From assembly GCA_023386155.1 (NCBI GenBank), contig JAEWKH010000022.1, positions 1-5,256 on the forward strand: a DNA stretch of 5,256 nucleotides, read 5' to 3'. The stretch comes from Pseudomonadota bacterium. GTDB lineage: Bacteria > Pseudomonadota > Alphaproteobacteria > Rhizobiales > Beijerinckiaceae. A program made the position numbers and the translations under genes. Below, piece after piece: positions 1-5,147 of this stretch. The notes under the pieces were generated by a model that was given only the letters and a program-made list of their open reading frames with translations, was not told the DNA's origin and did not search any database. How positions within the stretch are numbered: the stretch's first letter is position 1; each line of letters starts with the position of its first letter.

Positions 1-126
1 ATGCTCTAAAGCATCGGACCCAAAAGTGGACTTGCACTTTTGGGATTCATCCGATGCTTCTTCTCTTGGCTGGCGCATCGGATGGACCGGAAAAACCGGA
101 TCCACTTTTCCGTCCGATGCGCTAGC
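1..126. repeat. Two-armed palindromic intergenic repeat (RIME-like)
   Basis: Two long imperfect palindromes are joined by a short pyrimidine-rich linker. Arm 1 (11-57) pairs GCATCGG with CCGATGC around an inner CAAAAGTG/CACTTTTG pair. Arm 2 (about 69-126) pairs GCGCATCGGA with TCCGATGCGC. The linker (57-72) resembles the linker of the 96-bp repeat at 591-686, and both share the core ACCGGATCCACTT in arm 2, so they look like divergent members of one family. Two palindromes plus linker recall the rhizobial RIME elements; that assignment is by architecture, not by a database match. The first eight bases (ATGCTCTA) match the end of the 96-bp repeat and may be the tail of another copy. The downstream arm contains the stop codon of the minus-strand lipoprotein gene, so the element probably also ends that transcript. 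Confidence 0.75.
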
Positions 127-502
127 CTTTCGCCGACACCACGTTCACGACGGTTCTTTCATCGATCGGAACCGCATCGGAAGGCGCGTGCACGACGAAG
201 ACGCCGCTGCAGATCGTCGTGAGCTTGCGGACCGGCGTGCGGTGCTTGTCGGCGCCTATCATGTAGTTCACCGTATAATAGGGCTCGCCGCCGATGAACG
301 CGGTCTGCTTGCTCTCGAAGATGTAGCCGACCTCAGTCGGGCTGATCCTGTAGACCGTTCGCGGCGGGCCCCAGGCTGCGATGCGCGTGGAGATAGGCTT
401 GCCGATATAATCCGAGCATGACAGGGCGAGCGTTTCATGGGTGGCAGGCACGCAGCCGCCGACCGCGACAGCCGCGGCGAGTGTCACGAAGAGCGTTCTC
501 AA
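122..502 (-). CDS. Small predicted lipoprotein of unknown function
   Basis: Encodes 126 residues from a TTG start at 502. I chose TTG because GGGAG (509-513) lies six bases upstream and because translation then opens directly with a lipoprotein signal: Arg2, a hydrophobic run, and a VGGC lipobox with Cys17. An upstream in-frame GTG (539-541) would add 13 polar residues and overlaps a possible -10 box. After Cys17 the mature part is about 110 residues and has two further cysteines (Cys29 and Cys98) that could form a disulfide. It contains an AAWGPP motif followed by an aromatic, beta-rich stretch (residues about 50-85), as in small alphaproteobacterial envelope lipoproteins without assigned function. 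It should be exported, lipidated and membrane-anchored; its role is unknown. It has no operon partner in the window. Its stop codon lies inside the palindromic repeat downstream. Confidence 0.8.
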   Translation of the reverse strand: MRTLFVTLAAAVAVGGCVPATHETLALSCSDYIGKPISTRIAAWGPPRTVYRISPTEVGYIFESKQTAFIGGEPYYTVNYMIGADKHRTPVRKLTTICSGVFVVHAPSDAVPIDERTVVNVVSAKG

Positions 503-539
503 ACGGATCTCCCAGAAACTGAAGTCGCTTCGGTCCGAC

Positions 540-545
540 ACTATA
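540..545 (-). promoter_or_regulatory. Possible -10 box for the lipoprotein gene
   Basis: The minus strand reads TATAGT, five of six matches to TATAAT. Transcription from about 533 would leave a roughly 30-base leader containing the GGGAG ribosome site before the TTG start. I find no convincing -35 at 16-18 bp spacing, so this is tentative. It does support the TTG start, because the upstream GTG would fall within the -10 box. Confidence 0.3.
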
Positions 546-590
546 CGTCCGAGCCGCTGCGGCGAAGCTCTTCCTCCGAATGTAGTAAAC

Positions 591-686
591 CTAGAGCTGT
601 TTCCACTTGCGTGGAATCATCTCTCTTCTTTGGGCTGCCGCATTATTGACGGCGAACCGGATCCACTTCGCCGAAAAATGCTCTAG
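591..686 (+). repeat. 96-bp palindromic repeat, copy A
   Basis: The unit is bounded by a perfect 7-bp terminal inverted repeat, CTAGAGC (591-597) and GCTCTAG (680-686). Inside is a small hairpin TTCCAC-TTGC-GTGGAA (601-616), then a pyrimidine-rich linker (about 617-639), then a larger palindrome (640-681) pairing GCATT with AATGC and GGCGAA with TTCGCC around the core CCGGATCCAC. Copy B at 5051-5146 is the same length, in inverted orientation, with about 7 mismatches in 96 by hand alignment. The short ORFs crossing it are artefacts. It separates the lipoprotein gene from the small ORF at 784 and lies outside recognised genes. Confidence 0.85.
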
Positions 687-783
687 CGCCAGGAACGGCG
701 AGGCCGTGAAGCTGCCGCGTCAGGCTCGCGCAAGCTCGCCATGTCATAGGGAAGAGGTACTCCCATGTGACGAGGAGAGATCC

Positions 784-921
784 ATGTCTGTCGTACTGGT
801 GCCGGTTGTTGCTGCATCCCTCGTGGGATTGATCGGAACGCCCGTGATCCGTCTCATGGTCTCCTCGCGGAGAGCCCGGCACTGGGCCAGAAGCCGCAGC
901 CTGGCGCAGAGCCGGTACTGA
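784..921 (+). CDS. Possible 45-residue membrane miniprotein
   Basis: An ATG at 784 is preceded by AGGAG (773-777) at a six-base spacing, one of the best ribosome sites in the window. The 45-residue product has one hydrophobic segment (about residues 2-25, rich in Val, Leu, Ala and Ile) followed by a strongly basic tail with about nine Arg. This is the pattern of a single-pass inner-membrane miniprotein with its positive C-terminus in the cytoplasm. Against it: the ORF is short, codon bias is weaker than in neighbouring genes, and I recognise no family. A longer reading in the same frame begins inside the palindromic repeat and is unlikely. It could be real or a chance ORF with a good ribosome site. 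Confidence 0.4.
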   Translation: MSVVLVPVVAASLVGLIGTPVIRLMVSSRRARHWARSRSLAQSRY

Positions 922-1128
922 ACGACGCGCCGCCTCCCGTCCAGCGATGGCCGACACCGGAGAAGCGGATCCGGCCCGGATGCCGGGCATGGCCTCATCG
1001 ATGGGGCGCTCCCCCCCGTCCAGAGAGGTCTCTGAAGCGCTTCGAGCGTGTGCTCTGTTGCTGGAAGTCAACACCGGCGAGTCGTTCGTGATCTTGCGAC
1101 AAGTTCCCGCTTGCACGGTGCTTCCGCT
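922..1128. other. Intergenic stretch without a supported gene
   Basis: Open frames here on both strands lack ribosome sites and resemble no protein family I know. A GC-rich hairpin GCCCGG-AT-CCGGGC-like structure occurs near 974-987 and could end transcription from the small ORF upstream, but it has no U tract. I see nothing else supportable. Confidence 0.5.
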
Positions 1129-1164
1129 CCTGACAGCTTTATTGAAAATAAGAAAGCTGTCAGG
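1129..1164. promoter_or_regulatory. Perfect 12-bp inverted repeat at the peptidase start
   Basis: CCTGACAGCTTT (1129-1140) is the exact reverse complement of AAAGCTGTCAGG (1153-1164), separated by a 12-base AT-rich loop (1141-1152). The right arm ends 8 bases before the ATG at 1173 and includes the only AGG that could act as its ribosome site. No T-run follows, so it does not look like an intrinsic terminator. It could be an operator for a dimeric regulator, or an mRNA hairpin that hides the ribosome site. The symmetry is seen; the function is inferred. Confidence 0.55.
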
Positions 1165-1172
1165 TGCGGGGT

Positions 1173-1841
1173 ATGTGCGGGATTACTTTCAGGACTTTGG
1201 CGAGGTGCAGTAAAAGCCTCGCCCGCCTTTCCGGTTCGGCGGGTCTCGCCGTTATCGTCCTGTCTGCCATGACCGGCGCCGGATCGGCGCTCGCATCCCC
1301 TCAAGGGCCGATGCCCGGCAATGCGCTCGTGGCCGTGGGAGCGGCGGGCCCGACGCCGGCCTGGATCGAGTTCTGCACGCAGTTGCCGCAGGAATGCGAT
1401 CACGATCCGTCCGAGCCCGACACGATCGTTCTCGACCAGGAGATCTGGAGCACCATCGTGGCCGTGAACGAGCGGGTGAATAAGGAGATCCTGCCGGTGA
1501 CGGACCAGGAGCACTGGGGCGTCGCGGATCGCTGGGATTATCCGGATGACGGGATGGGCGATTGCGAGGACATCCAGCTGCTGAAGCGCCGCCTCCTCAC
1601 GCAGGCCGGCCTGCCGCAGCGGGCCCTGCGCATGACGGTCGTGATCGACGAGATCGGGGCGGGTCACGCGGTGCTCATGGCGAGGACGGATCGCGGCGAC
1701 TACATCCTCGACAACAAGCGCAACGCGGTCCTCCCCTGGCAGCAGACGGGCTATCGCTATGTGAAGCGGGAAGGGTCCGACAACATCCAGTGGGTCTGGC
1801 TCGGCAACCAGGTGGCCCCGGTGGTGACGGCGACGAAGTGA
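1173..1841 (+). CDS. Secreted transglutaminase-like cysteine peptidase (BTLCP, DUF920/peptidase C93)
   Basis: Encodes 222 residues from ATG at 1173; a GTG at 1164 would add three. Residues 1-41 form a Sec signal peptide: a basic stretch, a hydrophobic core at about 24-36, and a likely cut after an ALA motif. The mature protein shows the bacterial transglutaminase-like cysteine peptidase pattern: catalytic Cys131 in GDCEDIQLLKRRLL, His165 in GAGHAVLMARTDRG and Asp180 in YILDNKR, giving a complete Cys-His-Asp triad. A WGVADRWDYP segment just before the Cys is typical of the family. It should act in the periplasm. The best-known relative, LapG of Pseudomonas, cleaves a surface adhesin under c-di-GMP control through LapD. 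No adhesin or LapD-like gene is present here, so the substrate is unknown and lapG is not assigned. It is monocistronic, with an inverted repeat at its start and a shared hairpin after its stop. Confidence 0.9.
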   Translation: MCGITFRTLARCSKSLARLSGSAGLAVIVLSAMTGAGSALASPQGPMPGNALVAVGAAGPTPAWIEFCTQLPQECDHDPSEPDTIVLDQEIWSTIVAVNERVNKEILPVTDQEHWGVADRWDYPDDGMGDCEDIQLLKRRLLTQAGLPQRALRMTVVIDEIGAGHAVLMARTDRGDYILDNKRNAVLPWQQTGYRYVKREGSDNIQWVWLGNQVAPVVTATK

Positions 1842-1846
1842 GCGAG

Positions 1847-1867
1847 GGGGCCTTCGGACAAGGCCCC
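1847..1867. terminator. Bidirectional hairpin terminator between convergent genes
   Basis: GGGGCCTT (1847-1854) pairs perfectly with AAGGCCCC (1860-1867) around a five-base loop. It fills much of the 40-bp gap between the peptidase stop (1841) and the stop of the minus-strand membrane protein gene (1882), so it can serve both. There is no strong T tract on either side, so termination may be partial or Rho-assisted. Confidence 0.65.
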
Positions 1868-1881
1868 TGTCACGTGTCCGT

Positions 1882-2463
1882 TCAGCTCGATGCCCGCGCC
1901 GAGGGCGACTGCGTGATCATCGTCTCGGTCGTCAGAACGACCCAGCCGGCATCGGACCGCTCGATGGAGATGACCTGGCCTATCCCGGGCAGCTTCATTC
2001 CGGGCGTGACCCACCAGATGCCTTCGGGGCCCTCGATCAGGGCGGAGCCTCCCGTGGCGCGATGGATGACGTAGCGCTGGAACGGCGCGCCCTTCCTGGC
2101 GCTCTGCACGGCCGCGTCACCCTTGCGGGCTGCGGTCGGCTCCATGTCCTTCCTGGTCAGCGAGCCCGTCGTCGCGGGGCTCAGGTCGGCGGAACGCGTC
2201 ACAACGGCCGTGTCGGACCCGGCGGTCTTGAGATTGGTATAGCTTTCGCTGAAATGCACCGCATAGACGGGCAGGGCAATTGCCGAGAGGGCGAGGGCCA
2301 AGCCTAAGCACATCACGATGCGGTCGCCGACCGCTTCGCGGGCGCGGATGGAATCCTCGATGCGTTGAACCTTCCGCTCTCGCCGCTCGGCCGTGGAGAT
2401 GGGGCCCTTGACGCTCCCGGCCCTGGCGACCTGCTCCAATACCTTGTCGAACCGAATGCCCAT
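1882..2463 (-). CDS. Single-pass membrane protein, function unknown
   Basis: Encodes 193 residues from ATG at 2463. In-frame GTG (2487) and TTG (2493) starts would add 8 or 10 residues; TTG has AGGA close upstream, so the start is uncertain. Residues 1-48 are charged and predicted cytoplasmic, with an Arg/Glu-rich helix at about 24-45. One membrane segment lies at about 49-70. A polar Ser/Thr/Ala/Lys linker runs to about 125, followed by a compact C-terminal domain (about 128-185) containing ALIEGPEGIWWVTPGMKLPG and a GWVVLTT strand. That turn-rich beta pattern resembles the periplasmic HR/PilP-type domains of GspC and PilP, which link inner-membrane machines to outer-membrane secretins, but this is only a resemblance and no secretion or pilus genes are nearby. 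It converges with the peptidase and diverges from the chemoreceptor. Confidence 0.75.
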   Translation of the reverse strand: MGIRFDKVLEQVARAGSVKGPISTAERRERKVQRIEDSIRAREAVGDRIVMCLGLALALSAIALPVYAVHFSESYTNLKTAGSDTAVVTRSADLSPATTGSLTRKDMEPTAARKGDAAVQSARKGAPFQRYVIHRATGGSALIEGPEGIWWVTPGMKLPGIGQVISIERSDAGWVVLTTETMITQSPSARASS

Positions 2464-2506
2464 GGAAACCGCCGCGTTGAGAATCACGTGCAATCATTCC
2501 TATGGG

Positions 2507-2512
2507 TTTATA
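2507..2512 (-). promoter_or_regulatory. Possible -10 box for the minus-strand membrane protein gene
   Basis: The minus strand reads TATAAA in the only clearly AT-rich patch of the intergenic region (2505-2521). Transcription from about 2500 would leave some 37 bases before ATG 2463, favouring that start over TTG 2493. No good -35 hexamer is visible at the usual distance. Confidence 0.25.
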
Positions 2513-2522
2513 CTTAAAAATC

Positions 2523-2533
2523 CGTCACTGACG
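2523..2533. promoter_or_regulatory. Palindrome CGTCA-C-TGACG in the divergent promoter region
   Basis: A perfect 5-1-5 palindrome lies between the membrane protein gene and the chemoreceptor gene, 10 bp upstream of the possible -10 box for the former. Size and placement suit an operator, but 5-bp arms arise easily by chance. Confidence 0.25.
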
Positions 2534-2651
2534 CAGAGAAACTTGGCTGTATTCGTCTGAAGAATGAGAGCAAGGCTCGCGCAAGCATTCCCGCGATACC
2601 ATGGGGTACGAATCCATGGGTGTGCGAACGGCACGGCCGATCGGGGGGAAA

Positions 2652-4322
2652 ATGAAGATTAGAACGAAGATTTTCGCGCTTGTCGCGGCGTTGAGCTTGG
2701 TTGCCGTCATAACGGCTGCCATCGGCATCAGCACGCTGCAAAGCTACAATCAGGCGGTCGACGATGTGCGGCTTGCGGCCACCCGGGCGCTTTACGGGGA
2801 GCGCCTCAACCGCCTGGTGACTCATGTCGTCATGGAGGCGAGAGGCATCTATGCGTCGAAGGACACGGCCGAGGCGCGCAGGTTCGGCGACGGGCTCCTC
2901 GCGACCCTGAAGGACATGGATGCCCTCCTGAAGGAATGGGAGCCGATCGTTCCGAGCGACAGCAAGGCTCTGTTCGACGCCGTCGTGAGGGATGCGGCCG
3001 AGTTCAGGAAGTTCCGCTCCGAGACGGTCCGCCTGGGTGCCGAGGTCTCTCCCGCGGACGCCAATGCGCAGGGCAACAATGAGGCGAACCGTGCCAACCG
3101 CAAGGCCTTCCAGGTCAGCATCGATGCCTTGACGAAGCGCGGCAGCGAAGAGATCGAGGCGGTCAACCGGCATGCGCAGGAGCTCTACGACCAGCGCCTG
3201 ATGCTGCTCATCTCGATCGCCCTGGCAGGCTCCGTCATCGCTCTTCTGATCGGCTGGCTCGTCGGCCATCGTCAGATCGCGCAGCCGCTGAAGGGCGTCA
3301 CCGAAGCCATCCAGAAGCTCGCCTCGGGCGACTACAACCTGCCGCGGGCGAAAGCCGGCAAGGACGAGGTCGGCGATATCTGGAAGGCGACCCAGGTCTT
3401 CGCCGGCGCCATGCAGGAGGCGGAAACCCTCCGGCAGGCGCAGGCCGAAGCGGAGAAGCACGCGGCCGAGCGGCGCAGGATCGAGATGATGACGCTCGCC
3501 CAGAGTTTCGAAGGCAGCGTCGGCGGCCTCGTTCAGCATCTCTCGGTCGCGGCCCAGCAGATGGAATCGACGGCCCGTTCGATGGCCGTGACGGCGCAGC
3601 AGACCAACCAGCAATCGAACTCGGTGGCGGCCGCCGCCGAGGAAACCTCCAGCAACGTGCAGGCCGTCGCGGCGGCGGCGGAGGAGCTGGCGGTGTCCTC
3701 CAACGAGATCGGCGCGCAGGTGTCGCAGACATCGGTCGCGGCGGCGAAAGCCGTGGAGAACGCGCGCAAGACCAACGCGCTCGTGGAAACCCTGGCGGAC
3801 GGCGCGCAGAAGATCGGCGAGGTCGTCGCCCTCATCAACACGATCGCGAGCCAGACCAACCTGCTCGCGCTCAACGCCACCATCGAGGCGGCGCGCGCCG
3901 GCGAGGCCGGCAAGGGCTTCGCCGTGGTGGCCGCCGAGGTGAAGGAGCTGGCCAACCAGACCTCGCGGGCGACCGAGGACATCACCTCCCACATCCAGCA
4001 GATCCAGCAATCGACGAAGGATGCGGTCGAGGCCATCCGCGACATCGGGCTCACCATCGAGGAGGTGCACCAGATCGCCACGAGCGTCGCCGCCGCCGTC
4101 GAAGAGCAGCAGGCGGCCACGCAGGAGATCGCCCGCAATGTCAGTGAGGCGGCGAAGGGCACGCAGAATGTCAGCGAGAGCATCGTCCAGGTCCAGGGGG
4201 CGGCCACCCATGCCGGCTCGGCCGCGTCCCAGGTGCTGGCCGCGGCTGGCGAGCTGGCATCCAACTCGAACGTGCTGAGCAAGGAGGTCGAAGGCTTCCT
4301 GCAGGGCGTCCGGGCAGCTTGA
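2652..4322 (+). CDS. Methyl-accepting chemotaxis protein, transmembrane chemoreceptor
   Basis: Encodes 556 residues from ATG at 2652, preceded by a G-run (2643-2648). Translation then opens with MKIRTKIFAL, a typical receptor N-terminus; ATGs at 2601 and 2616 would add polar residues before it. Domains: membrane segment 1 (about 7-28); periplasmic helical sensor (about 30-182), probably a four-helix bundle with no ligand motif I recognise; membrane segment 2 (about 183-205); HAMP (about 206-260) with the SGDYNLP and KDEVGDI motifs; cytoplasmic coiled-coil signalling domain (about 280-550). The kinase/CheW-binding tip is intact at about 390-436, with QTNLLALNATIEAARAGE followed by GKGFAVVAAEV. 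Probable methylation segments are near 326-350 (two AAAEE blocks) and 480-495 (VEEQQAATQE). There is no CheR/CheB pentapeptide at the C-terminus. It senses an unknown periplasmic cue and should signal through CheA/CheW encoded elsewhere. No che or flagellar gene is present; the receiver downstream lies beyond a terminator. Confidence 0.95.
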   Translation: MKIRTKIFALVAALSLVAVITAAIGISTLQSYNQAVDDVRLAATRALYGERLNRLVTHVVMEARGIYASKDTAEARRFGDGLLATLKDMDALLKEWEPIVPSDSKALFDAVVRDAAEFRKFRSETVRLGAEVSPADANAQGNNEANRANRKAFQVSIDALTKRGSEEIEAVNRHAQELYDQRLMLLISIALAGSVIALLIGWLVGHRQIAQPLKGVTEAIQKLASGDYNLPRAKAGKDEVGDIWKATQVFAGAMQEAETLRQAQAEAEKHAAERRRIEMMTLAQSFEGSVGGLVQHLSVAAQQMESTARSMAVTAQQTNQQSNSVAAAAEETSSNVQAVAAAAEELAVSSNEIGAQVSQTSVAAAKAVENARKTNALVETLADGAQKIGEVVALINTIASQTNLLALNATIEAARAGEAGKGFAVVAAEVKELANQTSRATEDITSHIQQIQQSTKDAVEAIRDIGLTIEEVHQIATSVAAAVEEQQAATQEIARNVSEAAKGTQNVSESIVQVQGAATHAGSAASQVLAAAGELASNSNVLSKEVEGFLQGVRAA

Positions 4323-4333
4323 CCGTGAAGGGC

Positions 4334-4359
4334 GGAGGCGGCCCGATGGAGCCGCCTCC
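4334..4359 (+). terminator. Hairpin terminator after the chemoreceptor gene
   Basis: GGAGGCGGC (4334-4342) pairs perfectly with GCCGCCTCC (4351-4359) around an eight-base loop and is followed by TCTCC. It begins 12 bp after the chemoreceptor stop. The strong GC stem supports termination; the weak U tract makes full efficiency uncertain. It argues against co-transcription of the receiver gene. Confidence 0.65.
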
Positions 4360-4463
4360 TCTCCATGCCTGCGCGATCCGGCGGCCCGCGTGGGGGCCTT
4401 GGCCGTGGAAGCCCGCCGTCCGGTCGATGGGAACCGGATCGGAGCAGGCCCGTTTCATGGAGC

Positions 4464-4869
4464 ATGAAACCGCATCGCAGGGTCGTGAAGCAGCCGGTGG
4501 TTCTCCTGGTCGAGGACGAGCCGCTCGTCCGCCTGACGCAGGTCGCGGGAGGCCGAATTCTGGGTTGTCGAGGCGCAGGATGCCGACGAGGCATTCGAGG
4601 TGCTGAAGGCACGCCGCGATATATCCGCTGTCCTCACCGACGTGGACATGCCGGGCTCCATGGACGGCTTCGAGTTCGCCCGCCTCGTCCGTCAGGGCTG
4701 GCCTGAAGTGGGCGTGCTCGTCATTTCCGGCAAGACCGGCCCTGGCCCAGGCGACCTGCCGCCCAATGCGGCGTTCCTTCACAAGCCGATTCTTCCTGAC
4801 GATCTGGTGGCGGCCCTGGTGAAGGTCATGGCGACGACGCCGCAAGGCAGCATGGCACAGGATACGTAG
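4464..4869 (+). pseudogene. CheY-like response regulator receiver, frameshifted
   Basis: A single receiver domain is split over two frames. From ATG 4464 one frame gives the start of the domain, PVVLLVEDEPLVRLTQVA, with the acidic pocket (VEDE). The frame then turns into Arg/Gly-rich nonsense and stops at about 4706. The next frame, open from 4537, carries the rest: EFWVVEAQDADEAF, the phosphoacceptor Asp in LTDVDMPGSMDG, the switch Ser in VLVISGK, and the Lys in FLHKPI, ending at 4869. All key residues survive, but not in one frame. The break is near 4543-4555. Compared with the usual spacing between VRL and VVEA in this receiver type, eight nucleotides are missing, which accounts for the shift. 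Such stand-alone receivers are common in Hyphomicrobiales, often with HWE-type kinases; none is nearby. The ribosome site at 4464 is poor. A sequencing error is possible. Confidence 0.85.
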
Positions 4870-4942
4870 CGCTTGTGCAGCGATCGAGCCTCGTCTTCGG
4901 CTTTATCATCCACTCTGACCGGAAAGCGGCTCGTCCCTGAGC

Positions 4943-5050
4943 CCTCATCCTGAGGGGATTGCGCAGCAATCCGTCTCGAAGGATCACGGTGTCTCCCGGG
5001 CTCTCTGGAGCCTCCTTCGAGACGCAGCTTCGCTGCCCCTCAGGATGAGG
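4943..5050. repeat. Branched palindromic intergenic repeat
   Basis: Outer arms CCTCATCCTGAGGGG (4943-4957) and CCCCTCAGGATGAGG (5036-5050) are perfect 15-bp complements. Inner arms CGTCTCGAAGGA (4972-4983) and TCCTTCGAGACG (5013-5024) are perfect 12-bp complements. Between outer and inner arms each side carries its own small hairpin: ATTGC-GCA-GCAAT (4958-4970) and CAGC-TTC-GCTG (5025-5035). The apex holds GGCTC-TCTG-GAGCC (4999-5012). Single-stranded DNA or RNA could fold into a branched, cloverleaf-like shape. The motif CCTCATCCTGAGG with CGTCTCGAAGGA is a familiar dispersed repeat of Bradyrhizobium-type and related genomes (recalled, not searched). It lies downstream of the receiver pseudogene and abuts the next repeat with no spacer. 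Confidence 0.85.
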
Positions 5051-5146
5051 ATAGAGCGTTTTTCGGCGAAGTGGATCCGGTTCGCCGTCAAAAATGCGGC
5101 AAGCCAAAGAAGAGAGGTGATTCCACGCCAGTGGAAACAGCTCTAG
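5051..5146 (-). repeat. 96-bp palindromic repeat, copy B (inverted to copy A)
   Basis: The reverse complement of this segment matches 591-686 over its full 96 bases with about 7 differences, including the small hairpin, the linker and the GGATCC-centred palindrome. Its outer end reads CTCTAG (5141-5146) and adjoins the IS481 end. The other end reads ATAGAG instead of CTAGAG, so the terminal CTAG is mutated there. It starts at the base after the branched repeat. Confidence 0.85.
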
Positions 5147-5147
5147 G
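5142..5147. other. Probable IS481 target site (NCTAGN)
   Basis: TCTAGG fits the NCTAGN site that IS481 of Bordetella duplicates on insertion. It lies between the outer end of repeat copy B and the TGT that opens the IS end at 5148. The matching second copy of the duplication would be outside the window, so the duplication itself is not seen. Confidence 0.5.

Noticed and set aside
643..1116. 157-codon minus-strand open frame between the lipoprotein and peptidase genes
   Set aside because: Its C-terminal part is translated palindromic repeat (copy A), there is no ribosome site, and the composition is not protein-like.
947..1213. 88-codon plus-strand frame before the peptidase
   Set aside because: It has no ribosome site, overlaps the peptidase start in another frame, runs through the perfect hairpin, and has no recognisable motif.
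2515..2540. TAAAAATC-N10-GCAGAGAA, resembling a sigma-28 flagellar promoter before the chemoreceptor
   Set aside because: The spacing is one base short, the second half is imperfect, and FliA-type sigma-28 is generally absent from Hyphomicrobiales.
2514..4211. 565-codon open frame on the minus strand, opposite the chemoreceptor gene
   Set aside because: It lies almost wholly antisense to a clear chemoreceptor gene. The translation is Arg/Leu/Asp/Gly-rich low-complexity sequence with no domain, as expected from antisense frames of GC-rich genes.
3533..4612. 359-codon minus-strand open frame across the end of the chemoreceptor and the receiver
   Set aside because: It is antisense to real coding sequence, rich in Ala, Ser, Arg and Pro, and resembles no known family. 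It also runs through the terminator hairpin.
4600..4869. Intact short response regulator starting at GTG 4600
   Set aside because: It would lack the first strand and helix and the acidic pocket needed for Mg and phosphorylation, and these are found in the other frame just upstream. A broken gene is the better reading.
4826..5107. Minus-strand frame with a CRIFDGEPDPLRRK-type peptide, also seen in copy A
   Set aside because: The peptide is the translation of the 96-bp repeat and recurs wherever the repeat does. It is an annotation artefact.
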